Below, piece after piece: positions 26,395 through 35,439 of a stretch of 38,652 bases of DNA. The notes below the pieces were generated by a model. That model was not told the origin of the DNA. It made no database searches and worked only from the letters and a program-made list of their open reading frames with translations. Position 1 is the stretch's first letter. Each line of letters opens with the position of its first letter. Both the position numbers and the translations under genes were made by a program. The DNA comes from Acidipila sp. (GTDB lineage: Bacteria > Acidobacteriota > Terriglobia > Acidiferrales > UBA7541): NCBI GenBank assembly GCA_010365215.1, contig JAAFGT010000035.1, positions 1 to 38,652 on the forward strand, in the 5' to 3' direction.

Positions 26395-26537
26395 CCATTC
26401 CGGTTGCCCATGGACTCACCAGCTCATGCGTCGATTCTGGAGGGCGGGCTGGGGGTGTGTTAGCATTTGAGTTTGCCTGACGACGCCCTGTTGCGAGTGT
26501 CCAGTTGAGCGCCAGTCGCGGCCGGGCCTGACCCACA

Positions 26538-27812
26538 ATGAGCAGCACAACCTATATCGTCAGCGCAGTGCGCACTCCCATCGGGAAATTTGGCGGCGCG
26601 CTGGCTGATCTCACCGCCGCCGATCTCGGCGTCATCGCCGTAAGAGCCGCCGTCGAGCGGGCGTTCGGAGAAGTGCCGGGGGGAAAAAAACCCGGCGAAA
26701 GATCGCCGCAGCCTATCGACATTGTCAGCGGTACCGAAACGAGCAAGTCCGCGCACCACGTCGACGAAGTGATCTTTGGCAACGCGCGCCCTGCCGGCGT
26801 GGGCCCAAACGTTGCGCGGCAGATTGCCTGGCGTTCGGGTCTGGGCGATGATGTACCGGCATTCACGGTGAATCTGGCGTGCGCGTCGGGTTTGCGCGCG
26901 ATCCTGCTGGGCTGGCAACAGATCATGACCGGCATGGCGGAGATTGTGGTGGTGGGCGGCGCTGAATCCATGAGCCGGGTGCCCTACCTGATCGAAGGAC
27001 GCTGGGGATTCAAGATGGGCCACCAGCCGCTGATCGACTCCATGTATCGCGACGGCTTTCTCTGCCCCATGTCGGAAATGCTGATGGGGGAGACGGCCGA
27101 TCTGCTGGCGGCAGAGTTCAATATTCCGCGCGAGGAGCAGGACGCCTTCGCTCTGGAAAGCCAGCACCGCGCGGCGCGCGCCTCGGCGGGGTGCCGGTTC
27201 AAAGCAGAAATCGTGGCCGTGGAAAAGACTGACCGCAAGGGCAACGTGATCCGCATCGATAAGGATGAGCATATCCGGCCCGACGTGACGGCGGGCGACC
27301 TGGCCAAGCTGGCTCCGGTATTTTCAAAGACTGGAACGGTGACCGCGGGAAATTCGAGCGGCATCACGGATGGCGCGGCCGCGCTGGTGCTGGTGAGCGA
27401 GGCCAAGCTTCGCGAGCTGAAAATTGCCCCGCTGGCACGCATTGTCGACGCGGCGGTGGCTGCAGTCGAGCCGCATCGCATGGGCGTGGGTCCTGTGCCG
27501 GCAATTCGCCGGCTGGTGAAGCGCACCGGCACGTGCCTGGCGGAGTACGATGCCGTGGAGTTGAATGAAGCGTTTGCCGCGCAAGTGCTGGCCTGCGATC
27601 GCGTGCTCGGGTTTAACCGCGAGCGGCTGAATCCAAATGGCGGCGCGATTGCCCTGGGGCATCCCATTGGTGCAAGCGGTGCGCGCATCACAACCACGCT
27701 GCTGCACGAACTGCGGCGCCGCGCAGCCGATGCAAAGTCGGGACGCCGAGGCCTCGCCACGCTGTGCGTTTCCGGCGGATTGGGCGTAGCTCTGGAAATC
27801 GAAGCTTTGTAG
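26538..27812 (+). CDS. Thiolase (acetyl-CoA acetyltransferase type)
   Basis: Condenses or cleaves acyl-CoA units; 424 residues. The catalytic triad positions are C115 (VNLACASGL), H375 ([10 protein letters not shown]) and C410 (TLCVSGG). The N-terminal strand [12 protein letters not shown] is typical. Between residues 45 and 72 there is an extra, poorly conserved loop of about 26 residues (rich in Gly, Pro, Lys and Ser) compared with usual thiolases, where the ERA helix joins the DEVI strand directly. The enoyl-CoA hydratase-like gene follows after 64 bases on the same strand, so a beta-oxidation or short-chain acyl-CoA role is likely. Confidence 0.93.
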   Translation: MSSTTYIVSAVRTPIGKFGGALADLTAADLGVIAVRAAVERAFGEVPGGKKPGERSPQPIDIVSGTETSKSAHHVDEVIFGNARPAGVGPNVARQIAWRSGLGDDVPAFTVNLACASGLRAILLGWQQIMTGMAEIVVVGGAESMSRVPYLIEGRWGFKMGHQPLIDSMYRDGFLCPMSEMLMGETADLLAAEFNIPREEQDAFALESQHRAARASAGCRFKAEIVAVEKTDRKGNVIRIDKDEHIRPDVTAGDLAKLAPVFSKTGTVTAGNSSGITDGAAALVLVSEAKLRELKIAPLARIVDAAVAAVEPHRMGVGPVPAIRRLVKRTGTCLAEYDAVELNEAFAAQVLACDRVLGFNRERLNPNGGAIALGHPIGASGARITTTLLHELRRRAADAKSGRRGLATLCVSGGLGVALEIEAL

Positions 27813-27876
27813 GGTGAAGCAGGGCGCGGACCGCCGTGCTACTGGTATTCGCGCCTGAGCGCGAGGAGTTGGAGAT

Positions 27877-28719
27877 ATGGACGCACGCGGAAAAGTAGCG
27901 CGGGATACCAGAATTGAAGTTTCCATCGCCCAGGTCCGCCGGGGCAAGCCCGAAGAGTTTCAATTCATTCACTATCGAGCTTTCGAAAGCGTTTCCCGGC
28001 TGACGCTGAACCGCCCCGATCACAATCTGCTCAACGAAGCCATGCTGCGCGAGCTGGCCGCGGGCATTGAGATTGCCGGCGAAGACGACGATACGAAATT
28101 AATCATGATTGATTCCGCCCTCAAGGTTTTTTCCGGCGGCGTCGATATCGGCGAATATACCGGCCCGCGTGTCTTTCAGATGCTGGATGCTTTCCAGCGC
28201 GTATTTACCGCCATGATGGATGCGGGAAAACCGGTGATGGTAGTGGTCAACGGCCCAGCCATCGGCGGCGGCTCCGAACTGGCGGCGTTCGGGGACCTGG
28301 TGATCGCTACTCCCAGGGCGCGTTTTGCGCAGCCGGAAATCCGCATCGGCGTTTTCCCTCCGCTGGCCGCGTCGATTTTTCCGCATATTATGGGCACGCG
28401 ACAGGCCATGGAATTGCTCCTGACCGGCGAGGCCATCACCGCCGAACGCGCGCGTGAACTCGGTTTGATCAGCCGTCTGGTGCCCGAAGACGACCTGGAA
28501 AAAACGGTGCAAGGCCTGATCGGCGTGATCACTTCGCAGTCGGGCGCGGTGTTGCGCATGGCCAAGAAAGCGATTATCACCAGCATGGGCATGAGCATGC
28601 GTGACGGGTTGAAGGCCTCCATGGATGTCTTCCTCAATGAACTTTACAAGCTGGAAGATTCGCAGGAAGGCCTGCGCGCGCTGGTGGAAAAGCGCAAGCC
28701 GAAATGGAAGAACCGCTGA
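27877..28719 (+). CDS. Enoyl-CoA hydratase/isomerase (crotonase) family protein
   Basis: A 280-residue crotonase-fold protein. The oxyanion-hole segments are FSGGVDIGEY and PAIGGGSELAAFGD, followed by the RFAQPEIRIGVFPP strand and loop. The usual catalytic Glu pair of true hydratases is only partly recognisable: one Glu is in GGGSELA, and the second position has ...QPEIRIG. The N-terminus has about 35 residues before the fold starts. Dienoyl-CoA hydratases of aromatic degradation (Dch/BamR) look similar, so that activity is a possible alternative. ATG 27877 has a GGAG element just upstream. It probably forms a unit with the thiolase gene before it. Confidence 0.85.
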   Translation: MDARGKVARDTRIEVSIAQVRRGKPEEFQFIHYRAFESVSRLTLNRPDHNLLNEAMLRELAAGIEIAGEDDDTKLIMIDSALKVFSGGVDIGEYTGPRVFQMLDAFQRVFTAMMDAGKPVMVVVNGPAIGGGSELAAFGDLVIATPRARFAQPEIRIGVFPPLAASIFPHIMGTRQAMELLLTGEAITAERARELGLISRLVPEDDLEKTVQGLIGVITSQSGAVLRMAKKAIITSMGMSMRDGLKASMDVFLNELYKLEDSQEGLRALVEKRKPKWKNR

Positions 28720-28765
28720 GCGCCGGCGGAGTGTCCTAAAAGTCAGTAAACTGCATCGAAATTGT

Positions 28766-29410
28766 ATGGACGATCGTTTCCACAACGAAAATAGAACCCC
28801 AATCGGCGGAGAGGAGTTTTCTCGGCGAGCGCTAGACCCCTCCGCGCTGGCAGCACAATTTGACCCGCACCGCGCCGTAGCCGGATGGCGGCAAGCCATG
28901 CTGCGGCGGCTCGCGGCCTTGCTCTGCACCGGCGCGGCGGCATTTACGCTGACCACTTGGGCGCTGGTGCAGCGCGAGCGGCACAGAGCCTCCGCATTTA
29001 CAGGACTATCTGAATCGCGCACCGAGGGCGGCGCGACGGCAGAGGGCAAGCCGCCCGATCAGACCGGAAACGCGGCGGCAACGGCACGCGCGCAACTCGA
29101 TTCGTTGAGCCGCGGCGAAGTTCGCTCCGCCTACGAAATGTTTTCTCCCGCGTATCGCGCCAAGGTGCCGCTCGAAGCTTTCAAGGCGCTGGTGGCCTCG
29201 CACCGTACTCTTTTCCACACGGAAGAAGAAGAGGTGGAGAGCACCGCGATCACTCCCGACCGCACGCGCATCGACGTTCATCTGCAGTCGGAAGACCAGG
29301 AGCGCTACATCGCCCACTTCATTCTGGCGCGCATCGACGGCCAGTGGTTCGTGGACGATCTTCGCTGGGTCAATGCCGACGATGAGGAAGAAGATCTCAC
29401 TTCCGCTTAG
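28766..29410 (+). CDS. Membrane-anchored DUF4864-like protein
   Basis: A 214-residue protein from ATG 28766, 46 bases after the enoyl-CoA hydratase gene. Residues 1-48 are soluble, 49-68 form one transmembrane helix (LAALLCTGAAAFTLTTWALV), and about 69-95 are a flexible linker. Residues 95-205 resemble DUF4864/NTF2-like domains: AQLDSLSRGEVRSAYEMFSP, then VPLEAFKALVASHRTLF and a final strand pair with DGQWFVDDLRWV. The tail is acidic (DDEEEDL). Function is unknown. The frame is open upstream to 28625, but that part overlaps the hydratase gene in another phase. Confidence 0.72.
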   Translation: MDDRFHNENRTPIGGEEFSRRALDPSALAAQFDPHRAVAGWRQAMLRRLAALLCTGAAAFTLTTWALVQRERHRASAFTGLSESRTEGGATAEGKPPDQTGNAAATARAQLDSLSRGEVRSAYEMFSPAYRAKVPLEAFKALVASHRTLFHTEEEEVESTAITPDRTRIDVHLQSEDQERYIAHFILARIDGQWFVDDLRWVNADDEEEDLTSA

Positions 29411-29475
29411 CACCAAACCCGCACGCCGGCCGGGAAGGTAATGTTTCCACGCAATTTCCAGCCGCAGTGAATTCA

Positions 29476-29505
29476 TTGACTCCCTCCCGCGCGGCGGACT
29501 ACACT
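29476..29505 (+). promoter_or_regulatory. Promoter of the btuFCD transcript
   Basis: TTGACT (29476-29481) and TACACT (29500-29505) are 18 bases apart. The predicted start of transcription lies near 29512, directly before the cobalamin riboswitch. Confidence 0.5.
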
Positions 29506-29519
29506 CATCCCGTACAATT

Positions 29520-29815
29520 CAACGGCTGAGGTGGCCTTCGCGAGCAGCGACCGTGGTGTTGCCGCGAGGGTAAGGGAAGGCCGTGAAATTCGGCCACGGT
29601 CCCGCCACTGTGAACGGCCGGTTCTCGCCGCTCCACCGAGCGACCACTGGCTTGCCTCGATAAAGAGGCCGGCCGGGAAGGATCTGATTTGCCGGGCGCA
29701 AGCCGGGCAACACGGAGCGAGAGCCCACGATTTTGAAATCTCTTTTTCCTTTGGGGAATGAGATTTCGGAAGGCCGTAAGTCAGGAAACCTGCCTGAGCC
29801 GCTGTCGCCAGCACT
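29520..29815 (+). ncRNA. Cobalamin riboswitch before btuFCD
   Basis: The conserved cobalamin elements appear in order. First comes TAAGGGAAGGCCGTGAAATT (from 29571), then GTCCCGCCACTGTGAA (about 29599-29614), a long variable arm, and the B12 box AAGTCAGGAAACCTGCC at 29778-29794. The core is followed 48 bases later by an intrinsic terminator and then btuF, so binding of a cobalamin should stop transcription. The exact 5' edge is uncertain by some tens of bases. Confidence 0.93.
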
Positions 29816-29841
29816 CTTCGCGCGAGAGGGTGTGGCTCGAT

Positions 29842-29871
29842 GCCCCATTCTTGCGTGGGGCTTTTTTATTT
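29842..29871 (+). terminator. Riboswitch-controlled intrinsic terminator
   Basis: GCCCCA (29842-29847) pairs perfectly with TGGGGC (29856-29861), followed by TTTTTTATTTT. It lies between the B12 box and btuF, only 10 bases before ATG 29881, so it is the expression platform of the riboswitch. Confidence 0.88.
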
Positions 29872-29880
29872 TGCGGCGGT

Positions 29881-30954
29881 ATGGCCATCAAGAACATAGT
29901 CCGAGCGGTTCGCATATTCGAGGCGCTGGTGATAGCGGCAATACTGCCTATCATCCTGGGCGCGCGGGGTGTGCGGCAGTCACCCTCGACGGTTATCTCC
30001 TCTTCTGGCGCTCCGGCCTTAGTGGCGCAATCCTCTGAGGTGATCGATGAATTCGGCCGCCGCGTTACCATTCCCGCGAACGTTCGCCGCATCGTGTCTC
30101 TCGCGCCGAGCTTGACGGAAACCGTTTACGCGTTGGATGCGCAGGATCGCCTGGTGGGGGTCACCGATTATTGTGACTATCCACCGCAGGCGCAGTCCAA
30201 AACACATATTGGCGGCACCATTAATCCAAACCTGGAGCAGGTCGTATCGCTGCATCCCGATCTGGTGCTGGCCACCCGTCAGGCCAATCGGCTGGAAACC
30301 GTGGAAGCGTTAACCCGGCTGGGCATTCCGGTCTACGCCACAGATCCAAAATCGGTGGATGATGTGATCGAATCGACGCGCCGATTGGGAAGTGTGCTCG
30401 GGACGCGCGAGCGAGGCGAGGCGCTGGCGCTCGAGTTGCGTGCCAGGCTCGACGACATCAAGCATCGTGTGGGCGCGCAACCCCCGCGGCGCGTATTTTT
30501 TGTGGTTTGGCCACAGCCGCTGATCTCCATCGGCCGCAATACTTTTCTCGCCGATGCGCTGCGGCGCGCCGGCGCCCAATCGGTGGTCGAGACGGCGCAA
30601 GACTGGCCGCGGCTGAGCATCGAGGAAGTCATCCGGCAGCAACCCGAGTTTCTGGTCTTTTCGAGCACGCATTTTGAAGAAGCCGCACACACCGTGGAGG
30701 AATTGAGTGGACGTGCGGGATGGCGCTCGCTCGACGCCATCCGCAATCAGCGCATCGCCATCGTCTCGGATGCCATCAATCGGCCGTCCCCGCGCCTGGT
30801 CGACGCTATTCAGGAACTCGCGCGGCAGTTCCATCCCGACGCATTTGCAGAAACACCGCAGACAGAAAAAATGAAATCGAAATTTAACCTGGCACAACAA
30901 TATTCTAGTTCGTCTCCTGTGGCCCAGGCGGAGGCGTCTGCATGCGCCCGCTGA
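29881..30954 (+). CDS. btuF: Cobalamin ABC transporter, substrate-binding protein BtuF-like
   Basis: A 357-residue periplasmic binding protein of the helical-backbone class. Residues 1-30 form a signal or anchor (ALVIAAILPIILGARG). The mature part begins with IDEFGRRVTIPANVRRIVSLAPSLTE, typical of BtuF and iron-siderophore binders, and continues with DLVLATRQ and a long central helix. ATG 29881 is the first start after the terminator hairpin; the open frame upstream to 29758 lies inside the riboswitch and is not coding. The last 13 bases overlap btuC. The riboswitch upstream makes cobalamin or a precursor the likely ligand. Confidence 0.9.
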   Translation: MAIKNIVRAVRIFEALVIAAILPIILGARGVRQSPSTVISSSGAPALVAQSSEVIDEFGRRVTIPANVRRIVSLAPSLTETVYALDAQDRLVGVTDYCDYPPQAQSKTHIGGTINPNLEQVVSLHPDLVLATRQANRLETVEALTRLGIPVYATDPKSVDDVIESTRRLGSVLGTRERGEALALELRARLDDIKHRVGAQPPRRVFFVVWPQPLISIGRNTFLADALRRAGAQSVVETAQDWPRLSIEEVIRQQPEFLVFSSTHFEEAAHTVEELSGRAGWRSLDAIRNQRIAIVSDAINRPSPRLVDAIQELARQFHPDAFAETPQTEKMKSKFNLAQQYSSSSPVAQAEASACAR

Positions 30955-31958
30955 CGCCCATCCGGCTGCTTCTGATCTGCACCATTCTGGCCGGGGTGCT
31001 ACTGGTGGTGGCTCTGGTGTCGATGAAATTCGGCACACGCTCTATCCCGCTGGCGGACCTGACTTCCGTGCTGTACCACACTGCCACCGGTCAGAACGAT
31101 CAGATTTCCAGTGACTATCGTGTGATCCTTTTTGAGATTCGCTGGCCGCGTATTCTGCTGGCCATGATCGTCGGCGCGGCGCTATCCGTGGCCGGTGCGA
31201 GCTTTCAGGCGCTGCTGCGCAATCCGCTGGCCGATCCTTATGTGCTCGGCGTCTCGAGCGGAGCCGCACTGGGCGCCATTCTTGCGCTCATCTGGGCACC
31301 CCACACTCCTGGCGTCACGCCGTTAGCAGCGTTCGCCGGCGCGGCAGTCGCCAGCGCGGCGGTATATTTTCTCGGGCGGCGCGGCGGTTATCTGGACAGC
31401 TTCGCGCTGCTGCTGGGCGGAATCATCACCGCGTCGTTTCTTTCCGCGGTGATCATGTTCCTGATGACGGTGATCCCCGGAAGCGATTTGCGGGGCATGG
31501 CCTTCTGGTTGATGGGTGACCTGCAAACGGCCTCCCCGGTTTCACCGCGTTGGCTGCTGCTTGTGGTGTTGGCGACCATTGGCGCCATCTATACCACGGC
31601 GGCTGACTTGAATCTGCTGATGGCCGGCGAGCAAGAGGCGCTGCATCTGGGTGTGGACGTTACGCGCGTAAAAATTGTGGTGTATCTGGGCGCCTCGATA
31701 CTCACCGGCGTCGCCGTCGCGGTGAGCGGCGCCATCGGATACGTAGGTCTTCTGGTGCCGCATCTCATTCGCATCATTTTCGGATCGGATTATCGGGTGC
31801 TGATTCCCGCCACCGCGCTGGGCGGCGCTATCGCCGTCGTGCTCGCCGATACTCTGGCGCGAACTCTGGTGTCGCCGATCGAGCTTCCCGTCGGCGCCAT
31901 GACGGCGATGGTGGGCGCACCGATGTTCATCTACCTGCTGCGGCGAAGGGTGGAATGA
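30942..31958 (+). CDS. btuC: Cobalamin ABC transporter permease BtuC-like
   Basis: A 338-residue inner-membrane permease of the FecCD/BtuC family, with about ten transmembrane segments. The family motifs are RWPRILLAMIVGAALSVAGA, LADPYVLGVSSGAALGA and the cytoplasmic coupling segment GEQEALHLGV. The end has GFxGL-like AIGYVGLLVPHLIRIIFGSD and the ELPVGAMTAMVGAPMFIYLL tail. The start overlaps btuF by 13 bases, with GGAGG about 10 bases before the ATG, and the end overlaps btuD by four bases, showing tight coupling. Confidence 0.93.
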   Translation: MRPLTPIRLLLICTILAGVLLVVALVSMKFGTRSIPLADLTSVLYHTATGQNDQISSDYRVILFEIRWPRILLAMIVGAALSVAGASFQALLRNPLADPYVLGVSSGAALGAILALIWAPHTPGVTPLAAFAGAAVASAAVYFLGRRGGYLDSFALLLGGIITASFLSAVIMFLMTVIPGSDLRGMAFWLMGDLQTASPVSPRWLLLVVLATIGAIYTTAADLNLLMAGEQEALHLGVDVTRVKIVVYLGASILTGVAVAVSGAIGYVGLLVPHLIRIIFGSDYRVLIPATALGGAIAVVLADTLARTLVSPIELPVGAMTAMVGAPMFIYLLRRRVE

Positions 31959-32824
31959 ATCCCAGCACAGATTCACGGGCCGGGGACGCGCGCTCCGAAG
32001 TTCACGCGCAGCGGTCTCCTGCGCCGGTGCGGCTGAGCGTGGACTTAGCCAGTTATTCGTACCAGCCGGGCGGCGGCGCGGCGCCGCTGTTTACACTCGA
32101 AGCCACCAGCTTCGAAGTGCGCCAGCGCGAGCTCGTGGCCATCCTGGGTCCCAACGGCAGCGGAAAATCCACGCTGCTGAAACTGCTCTCGGGAATGCTG
32201 CAGCCTCTTTCCGGCCGCGTGCAGTTGGAAGGCTTCGAGGTGGCGCGCCTCGACCCGCGCACGCGCGCCCAGCGCATCGCCGTGGTGCAGCAGGAGACGC
32301 CGCTGCTCTTTCCAATTCGCGTTTGGGAATACGTGCAGCAGGGCCGGCATCCCTACACCCGAGGAATGCGCTTTGAATCCGACGAAGACCGGCGCATTGC
32401 CGATCGCGCGCTGGCCGAAGCGGGCGCCGATCATTTGAAAGACCGCTGGATGCACCGCATTTCCGGCGGAGAAAAACAGCGCGCCATCCTGGCACGCGCG
32501 TTGACCCAGCAGCCCATGCTGCTGCTGCTCGACGAGCCCACGCTGCATCTCGACATCGCCGCGCAGGTGGACCTGCTGCGGCGTCTGCGGCGCCTGGCCG
32601 CGCGGAATTCCTATTCCGTGGTGGTGGTAACCCACGAAGTGAATCTGGCCGCGGAATTTGCCGATCGTGTGGTCCTGCTCGATCGCGGCAAGATGCTGCG
32701 CGTGGGCACGCCCGCGGAGGTTTACCAGCAGGATCTGCTGCAGCAGGTTTTCGGCACGCTGCTGCGTGTGGATCACAACGCCGAGGGAACGCCGAAGGTG
32801 GCCTTCTCCGGAAAGGAGGCGTAA
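31955..32824 (+). CDS. btuD: Cobalamin ABC transporter ATPase BtuD-like
   Basis: A 289-residue ATPase. After about 45 less conserved residues come Walker A GPNGSGKST, the Q-loop VVQQET, the signature ISGGEKQRAI, Walker B LLLLDEPTLHLD and the switch histidine VVVTHEVN. These match BtuD/FecE-type importers. The start overlaps btuC by four bases. The second cobalamin riboswitch begins about 80 bases after its stop. Confidence 0.93.
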   Translation: MNPSTDSRAGDARSEVHAQRSPAPVRLSVDLASYSYQPGGGAAPLFTLEATSFEVRQRELVAILGPNGSGKSTLLKLLSGMLQPLSGRVQLEGFEVARLDPRTRAQRIAVVQQETPLLFPIRVWEYVQQGRHPYTRGMRFESDEDRRIADRALAEAGADHLKDRWMHRISGGEKQRAILARALTQQPMLLLLDEPTLHLDIAAQVDLLRRLRRLAARNSYSVVVVTHEVNLAAEFADRVVLLDRGKMLRVGTPAEVYQQDLLQQVFGTLLRVDHNAEGTPKVAFSGKEA

Positions 32825-32904
32825 AGCCCGCGTCGCGCGCAGCAATTCCGCGTCGCAGGGAGTGCGTCTATTCTGCGGTGCTCTGAGCGGGGATTTTTTT
32901 ACTC

Positions 32905-33110
32905 GCCGGGTGCGCTGCGTTCATCAACCCGCAGGCTTCACGAACGGGAAGACGGTGTGAATCCGTCGCCGCCGCGCGACTGTGAAGCGGTGCAACTGCC
33001 CGGTGCGAGCCACTGTCCTGCTGCCTCTTTTTAAGGCAGCGAGATGGGAAGGCCGCGCCAGCCAGGCAACCGCCAAGCCAGGAGACCTGTGAAGCTAGCC
33101 GCCAAATCCC
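32905..33110 (+). ncRNA. Second cobalamin riboswitch, before btuB
   Basis: Conserved elements: AACGGGAAGACGGTGTGAATCC (from 32943, shown in two parts as AACGGGAAGACGGTG and TGAATCC), then GCCGCGCGACTGTGAA (32970-32985), a GCTGCCT/AGGCAGC arm (33020-33040) and the B12 box AAGCCAGGAGACCTG (33075-33089). No T-rich terminator follows. Instead CTCCC (about 33138) can pair with GGGAG (about 33151), next to the AGGAGG ribosome binding site, so control is probably at translation. A weak -10 (TATTCT, 32869) may start its own transcript. Confidence 0.92.
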
Positions 33111-33165
33111 CAGCCGTGGGATCGGGCGAGCCTTTATCTCCCGCGCGAGAGGGAGAGGAGGAACT

Positions 33166-35433
33166 ATGAACCGCTTGCTTCGCTCTGCTGTTGTTTTGAT
33201 TTTCCTGGCCGGCTTCGCTACACGCGATATTCGAGCTCAATCTTCCGCTACTCTGTCCGGTACTCTACTCGATCCTTCCGGTGCAGCCGTTCCTGGTGCG
33301 AAGGTTTCTGTTGCTGCGCTGGGAGCCCCGAATGCCGCCGTGCCGCTTTTACGCACCTCCAGCGATGACCACGGACATTTTTCTTTCACTCTGCCCCCAG
33401 GGCATTATCGTTTGAGCGTTGCTCATGCTTCGTTCATGCGGCGCGAACTGGAAATGACGCTGGCAGAAGGAGAGTCTCGCGAGACCGAGCTGCGACTGCA
33501 ACTGGAGCGCCTCTCCGAAACGGTGGTGGTCACCGCCGAGGCGCAGCCGCTCAACGCGGAATTCTCTCCCGCTCCCGTGGTCATGATCAGCGAAGCGGAA
33601 ATTGTTGAGCGGCAAAGCACCTCGCTCGCCACGCTGCTCTCCAACGTAAACGGGATAAGCATTGCGCGGTCGGGGAGAAACGGCGGGATTACTTCCCTGT
33701 TCGTTGACGGGGGCAATTCGGGTTTTGCCAAAGTGCTCATCGACGGCACGCCGGTGAATGAACCCGGCGGTGCGATTGATCTCTCCAACTTTTCACTTGA
33801 CAATATCGCCAAGATTGAGCTGGTGCGCGGCGCGGAGAGCGCGCTCTACGGATCGGACGCCATGGCCGGCGTGATTCAGCTGTTCACGGCTCGCGGTACG
33901 TCGCGCCAGCCTCGTCTCGACCTGCTTGCCGAAGGCGGCGGCTTTTCCAGCGCGCGCGGCCAGGCAACGCTCAGCGGCGTCGTTCGCCGCTTCGATTACT
34001 CCGCGTCCGCGGGCCGCTTCGATACCGAAGGCCAGGGAGCCAACAACGATTTCCGCAACCTTACCCTGAGCGGGAATTTTGGATGGCATTTCTCGGATAC
34101 CAGCACCGCGCGACTCACCCTCCGCGACAATACCAGCGACGCTGGCGTAGCCGGTCAGACCCTGCTCACTCCTCCCAATCTCGACCAGCATAACGCGCTG
34201 CATAATTTTTCTACCCATGCCAATTGGGAATATCAGGCCGGCCAGCATTGGCGGAATCATCTCTCCGCCAGTGAATCGTACATTGGCCAGAGTTTCTCCA
34301 ACGCCCTGACCGATTTTTTCCCTTCCCCCGACCCGTTCGGCATCTGTGCCGGGCAGCCCCTCTCACCGCGTGCCGTACCGTCACAGTTTTGCGATTTTAC
34401 TTTCGGCGCGCGGAATCAGTACAACCGCGCGGGAATCGAGGAACAGGCCAGCTATCTGTTTCGCGGCGGCGCGCTGACCGCCGGCTACGAATACGAAGTG
34501 GAAAATGGCGCGCTGGGTTTTCAGAACGGCTTGCATCTTCGCCGCAACAACCAGGCGGGCTATCTCGACGCACGCTATCAATTCGGCCGCCGACTGCTGG
34601 TCCATGCCGGAGCGCGCGCGGAAGCCAACGCCAACTTTGGTACGCGCGTCGTGCCGCAGGCCGGATTTTCCTACGCGGCTCGCCTGGGAGGCGATTTTTG
34701 GGGCCCCACGCGGCTGCGATTCTCCTATGGGCAAGGAATTAAGGAGCCGCGGTTCGATCAGAACTTCAGCGCCGATCCCTGCGATCCTGGGAATCCCCGC
34801 CTGCGGCCCGAGCGCAGCCGCACTTTCCACGCGGGGATCGATCAAACGCTGGCCGCGGAACGCCTGCGCGTTTCCGTGGACCTTTTCTTCAACCGCTATT
34901 ACGACATGATCAGCTTCGGACAAGCCGCCGGCCCTTCGCCCGCATGCGCGTTTGGGACTTTCACATTTTTCAACACCGACTTAGCGCGCGCGCGCGGCAT
35001 TAACACGAATATTGAATTCAAACCGGTGCGCTGGCTGCGCATTGCCGCTGGTTATGCGGTGGACGACAGCCGCGTCTTGCTGGCCCTGGGAGCTTTTAAG
35101 GATTCCACTCAGTTCGCGGGGAATCGGCTCATTCGCCGGCCGGTACACTCCGGCAATCTCCTGGTCCATGCCCTTTATCGCAGTTGGAGCGGCACTTTTG
35201 CCGGCTACTTTTCCGGCCAGCGCACGGACAGCGACTTTCTGGGGTTGGGCCTGACGCGCAATCCTGGTTACGCGCGGTTCGACGTAACCACCCGTTATGA
35301 GTTGACCCCGCGCTTAGCTGCGTTTGGCCGCGTGGAAAATCTCTTCAACCGACGCTACCAGGAAATTATCGGCTTCCCAGCTTTGGGCCGTGATTTCCGC
35401 TTGGGGCTGAAGTTCACACTGGGAGGAGAGTAG
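33166..35433 (+). CDS. btuB: TonB-dependent outer-membrane receptor, BtuB-like
   Basis: A 755-residue outer-membrane transporter. A signal peptide (SAVVLIFLAGFATRDIRA) is followed by a carboxypeptidase-regulatory-like/Ig domain (about 28-112, TLSGTLLDPSGAAVPGAKVSV). Next are a TonB-box-like segment ETVVVTAEAQ and the plug (about 130-250) with VLIDGTPVNEPGG and IELVRGAESALYGSDAMAGV. The remaining part is the barrel, ending with DFRLGLKFTLGGE. The N-terminal extra domain is frequent in Acidobacteria and Bacteroidetes. Cobalamin as cargo is inferred from the riboswitch. A strong AGGAGG lies six bases before ATG. The MerB-like gene starts only six bases after its stop. Confidence 0.92.
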   Translation: MNRLLRSAVVLIFLAGFATRDIRAQSSATLSGTLLDPSGAAVPGAKVSVAALGAPNAAVPLLRTSSDDHGHFSFTLPPGHYRLSVAHASFMRRELEMTLAEGESRETELRLQLERLSETVVVTAEAQPLNAEFSPAPVVMISEAEIVERQSTSLATLLSNVNGISIARSGRNGGITSLFVDGGNSGFAKVLIDGTPVNEPGGAIDLSNFSLDNIAKIELVRGAESALYGSDAMAGVIQLFTARGTSRQPRLDLLAEGGGFSSARGQATLSGVVRRFDYSASAGRFDTEGQGANNDFRNLTLSGNFGWHFSDTSTARLTLRDNTSDAGVAGQTLLTPPNLDQHNALHNFSTHANWEYQAGQHWRNHLSASESYIGQSFSNALTDFFPSPDPFGICAGQPLSPRAVPSQFCDFTFGARNQYNRAGIEEQASYLFRGGALTAGYEYEVENGALGFQNGLHLRRNNQAGYLDARYQFGRRLLVHAGARAEANANFGTRVVPQAGFSYAARLGGDFWGPTRLRFSYGQGIKEPRFDQNFSADPCDPGNPRLRPERSRTFHAGIDQTLAAERLRVSVDLFFNRYYDMISFGQAAGPSPACAFGTFTFFNTDLARARGINTNIEFKPVRWLRIAAGYAVDDSRVLLALGAFKDSTQFAGNRLIRRPVHSGNLLVHALYRSWSGTFAGYFSGQRTDSDFLGLGLTRNPGYARFDVTTRYELTPRLAAFGRVENLFNRRYQEIIGFPALGRDFRLGLKFTLGGE

Positions 35434-35439
35434 GCGAGA

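Noticed and set aside
32888-32897. T-run after btuD as a terminator
   Set aside because: No stable hairpin directly precedes the T-run; the nearby GCTC/GAGC pair has too small a loop.
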